This document shows, one piece after another, positions 60,933 to 64,000 of a stretch of 64,000 nt of DNA. How positions within the stretch are numbered: position 1 is the stretch's first letter; every line of letters starts with the position of its first letter. The position numbers and the translations under genes are program-made. The DNA comes from Dacryopinax spathularia (Eukaryota > Basidiomycota > Dacrymycetes > Dacrymycetales > Dacrymycetaceae), in NCBI GenBank assembly GCA_037974965.1, contig JBBPFI010000002.1:2356001-2420000 (forward strand), in the 5' to 3' direction. The notes under the pieces are model-generated. The model saw only the letters and a list, made by a program, of their open reading frames with translations, searched no databases and had not been told where the DNA came from.

Positions 60933-63168
60933 ATGATGCTCACTGATAAAGCCTGTGCCATTCTGGTCGGTGAAGAAGAGGAGTACCCGCGCTTGACCAT
61001 GCAGTTGTTGTCTGTCGAGCCTACTAGCGTCGACGGAGAGGTGTTGTACCCCATTCGGTACAGGTACGTTTACGAAACGTAGCTGTATGCGCATACACTT
61101 ACATCGAACCAGGGCCGTTTTGAGTGACGGGAAGTACGCATTCCCCGTTATGCTCTCCATGTATTTGGAGCCGCAAGTCAAAGCAAACATGTTCAGTCAA
61201 AACTGCATCGTTCGTGTACACCAAATCACTCGAGAGATCGTCGGGGACATTATGTAAGCCGGTGGAGACTCACCTATGCGTCCTTGCTCATGTATATGCG
61301 TAGCGTTGTGATCGTTTTGCAGCTGGAAATTCAGCAACGTTACGGAGCGGTTATCGGATCGCCGAAGGAGTTGAAGCCAACGAGGGACGGAGTGGAGGAA
61401 ATGTTCGCCACGGATGAGTCGTTCAAGGCAACCGTGCTGGACGAAGGAGATTACCCGCTCATGAAAGTCAACCAGCTCACGCCCCTTAAAGACAGGTACG
61501 ATGTGTACGTTCCCATAACGTTCCACTCACATGTTACTAGGTGGACCGTGATCGTTCGTGTACATCGCAACACGGGTATCATGGTCACCGCCACGAAGAA
61601 GACCGTCATCAACTTTACGTTACTGGACGAAACGGTACGTTTCACGCTTCGTGTACGAAACGAGGTTGACACTGCCCAGGGTACTATCAGTGCGGTCGCG
61701 TTCGGAGCCGGACCAGCCGGAAGATGCGCGTGGTTGGAGGCGGGAAAAGTAAGACGGTCACACCGTATCGGTGTTAGGTTCACTGATCGTTCCCAGGTGT
61801 ACCGTATTTCTCGTGGTACCGTTACGGCTGCGAATCAGTACTATCGGGATGGATCTCAGTATCAAATCAAGTTCGGGATGGAGACCGTTTTTGCCGAGGT
61901 TTGTGACCACTTTGGGATGCGAAAGGATATGCTGAAATCGTTCAGGTCGAGGACGACGGAACGATCCCTAATCCAACGAGGGAGTTCGTCACCATTGATC
62001 AGCTACCTCTTAAGTTGAATACGATTCAAAGTACGTGCGGTTACGTTTGGATGGCGATGTTATTTATGTTTTTGCAGATGTCATCGGCGTCATTATATCG
62101 GTTGGATCTTCGTTCCAAGTCACGAAGAACAAAGCTCGTCGTGTTCTGTCCGGACCCAGCACATTCACGCCAGTGTCCCAAATGGATGAAGTCCAAGTGA
62201 AGAAGGCGTTGTTGGAATTGCAAATCGTCGACCAAACCAAGTGTGGTTGCAGGGTTGCGTTCTGGGACAAGGTCGCGACGGATTTCGATCAGTCGGTCGG
62301 GTCGGTTATCGTGTTGCGGAACATCAAGATCTGCGATTTCGGCGGGATCAGCCTCAACACGCAACCGGACACGAGCATTTCGTATGACGAGGACATTCCG
62401 GAAGTGAACGTTTTGCGTGCCTGGTACGTTTGCTGTTCGTTTTAATGCAAGGGTTTCGAGCTGATTACCCTGTAGGTTCGAAGAGCATGGACGTGACACA
62501 ACGTTCCAAATGCTGTCCGGAGCGCATTTCAGAGCTTCTTCAGCGACTCAATTGACCAACACCGTTTTGAAAGCTGGTCCGATGACGCTGTCGGACGCAG
62601 CGCAACTCATGCCCGCAGACGCGTCGGGTCACTTGTTCGAAACGGTTGTGACATTGAAAGACCTGGACAAGGAATCGTTGGCGTATAATGGCTGTCCCGA
62701 GGCGGGATGTAACGGAGGGGTGAGCCGTAATCAAACGGACCCAAACGCTGCCCAATGTTCGACTTGTCGCAAGGTGTTTACGGACTTCCAACACCGGTGC
62801 GTGACTGACATTGTCTCGTGGTTGTATGATATTTACGCTGTCGAAGGTATTGCTTGAAAGTGTTATTGACCGACGGCACGAAGGAACTGTGGTGTACCAT
62901 ATTCGATCCGGTTGCGGAACGTATGGTTGGCGTTTCGGTCAAGGTACTGGAAGGTTTTCGGTTCGTGGGCAGTACACGTTTTGAAGGCGCGTTGAAAGCT
63001 CTTAAACGCAAGTGGAAGATGACACTGTGTGCGAAACTGGTTCGTGATCGTCCATACGTGTGGAAACGTACCTGATTGTTTTTTTGTCAGGGGAGAGCCG
63101 GTAAAATGTACACCGTGGTCAAAGCCGAACCTGTGCCGGAAACGGCGACACCAAGTGAAGAGGACTAG
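60933..63168 (+). CDS. Replication protein A large-subunit (RPA1)-like protein
   Basis: Single-stranded DNA-binding protein. Starts MMLTDKACAILVGEEEEYPRL. Exon 1 60933-61063, exon 2 from 61113, then several exons. OB-fold parts: N-terminal domain (YAFPVMLSMYLEPQVKANMF), DBD-A (LTPLKDRWTVIVRVHRNTG ... INFTLLDET), DBD-B (VIGVIISVGSSFQVTKNKARR, LLELQIVDQTKCGCRVAFWDKVA, FGGISLNTQPDTSISYDEDIPEV) and a zinc-ribbon DBD-C (CPEAGCNGGVSRNQ ... CSTCRKVFTDFQHR), with LKRKWKMTLCAKLVRDR after it. The end is either 63075 or, with a small intron, 63168 (KAEPVPETATPSEED tail). Sequence is clearly RPA1-like yet diverged, and its codon use is rich in CGT and ACG, unlike the host genes upstream. RPA-like genes occur both as host RPA1 and as cargo of Helitrons in fungi. 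Confidence 0.8.
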
Positions 63169-63441
63169 GAGTGACAGGGGATACGATTCCGAAGAGTGTG
63201 CCGTGAAATGGACTGACCGCTTGACATTAACGATTATGGACACCTGTATGCATACATACCGCACCGCCCAAACAATGACGATACATCTTCCTTTGCCAAT
63301 ACGTGCTGATGATTGAATACGCGGACGTGGCCGCTTAACGCGAGACGCATACGAATCGAAGTCGTAAATTGAACACATTCATCGAACAACCGATCATACT
63401 ATTTCAATGGACGTGGACGATACAGGAAGCGTTTCATAATG

Positions 63442-64000
63442 TTACACGCGATAGATGCGAATCACCGAGCAGACGCGTAAGTGTGCCTACGTAACTACGT
63501 CACGAAAACCGTTTTGAGGGACGTGAAGGGAAACGTACCTGTACGTGCACGCGAAAGGATACACGGTAAGTGTGATGCAGTAGGCTTTGGAGTAAGTTGA
63601 CGTAAGCCGCGTTGTTCGTGCGGCGAAGATTGTCCATGTCCATAGGTGTTTCATCCCCGAATAGGGAGCGACCGGCTTCGTCATATATGCGAAAGCGAAC
63701 GGTTTGAGGAACGTGTTGGAAACGAGCCGTGATATTGAACCTGCAGCGATCAGTTCGGAACGTGAAATGTAACGTGAATGCTCACCGGCGAGTATGGAAG
63801 TCGTAGTCGTGATTGCAACGTCTGCAATACCATTTGCCGTTGACTGTGTGGTTGACGAGCGTACGGCAGTGGTCGACAGGGCATCCAGCGTACGTTATGT
63901 TGCCTTGGACGATGTCGACCAAGACGGCGTCGAACTTAGCAACGCGCCAATTCGCGAGGTTGACGATCTGTTGCGGAGACGTCCATTCTATGAAACGGTC
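63442..64000 (-). CDS. Second RPA1-like gene, C-terminal part (runs off the window)
   Basis: Minus strand from beyond 64000. The coding piece at the edge gives DRFIEWTSPQQIVNLANWRVAKFDAVLVDIVQGNI, then a zinc ribbon with spacing CPVDHC ... YCRRCNHDYDFHTRR, as in RPA1 DBD-C. After an intron (about 63787-63740) it reads FNITARFQHVPQTVRFRIYDEAGRSLFGDETPMDMDN, then LLQSLLHHTYRVSFRVHVQ and a stop at about 63442 following a further splice. It is not identical to the first copy: different zinc-ribbon sequence and different C-terminus. Only the last about 170 residues can be seen, so the N-terminal domains are unknown. The gene ends tail-to-tail with the other RPA-like gene, with about 270 bases between. 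Confidence 0.7.

Overview
The window looks like genomic DNA of a basidiomycete fungus, most likely an Agaricomycete. The evidence is many short (about 45-60 nt) GT-AG introns in almost every gene, dense gene packing, GC-rich low-complexity tails, and lineage-typical families: an alpha-kinase, a deaminase-like gene, orphan F-box proteins, and an Agaricomycete-type integrase. All calls come from reading the translated sequence by eye. No database search was run.

Layout. (1) 1-6.6 kb: a TALE/KN homeodomain transcription factor, a 2.1 kb gap, and a gene with a probable OTT_1508-type deaminase domain. (2) About 7.0-27.0 kb: a compartment bracketed by two arrays of the same 38-bp repeat in opposite orientation. 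Inside lie an alpha-kinase (-), a DDE integrase (+), a RAD9-like checkpoint clamp gene (+), an unknown gene (-), a PIF1-like helicase (-) and a second unknown gene (+). This is the best candidate for an undescribed system: a roughly 20 kb compound mobile element with integration and DNA-transaction genes plus cargo. No polymerase or capsid gene was recognised, and the element looks largely whole.

(3) 27.3-59.8 kb: ordinary host genes. These are small hypothetical genes, two F-box-like genes, a large SH3/Ras-GEF (Cdc25/Ste6 type), a NiCoT nickel/cobalt transporter, proteasome ATPase Rpt5, a DUF202 membrane protein, a small mitochondrial-type protein, mitochondrial GatB (Pet112), ubiquitin E4 ligase Ufd2, exosome nuclease Rrp6 and the mitochondrial phosphate carrier. 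(4) 60.2-64.0 kb: sequence of a different texture (many CGT/ACGT words) with a small basic protein gene and two tail-to-tail genes of the replication protein A large-subunit family, the second running off the window.

The housekeeping genes cover protein turnover (Rpt5, Ufd2), mitochondrial function (GatB, phosphate carrier, small mitochondrial protein), RNA decay (Rrp6) and signalling (Ras-GEF, homeodomain factor). They sit next to each other without any operon-like logic. The compartments at 7-27 kb and 60-64 kb are accessory and share a DNA replication/repair theme (PIF1, RAD9-like, RPA-like).
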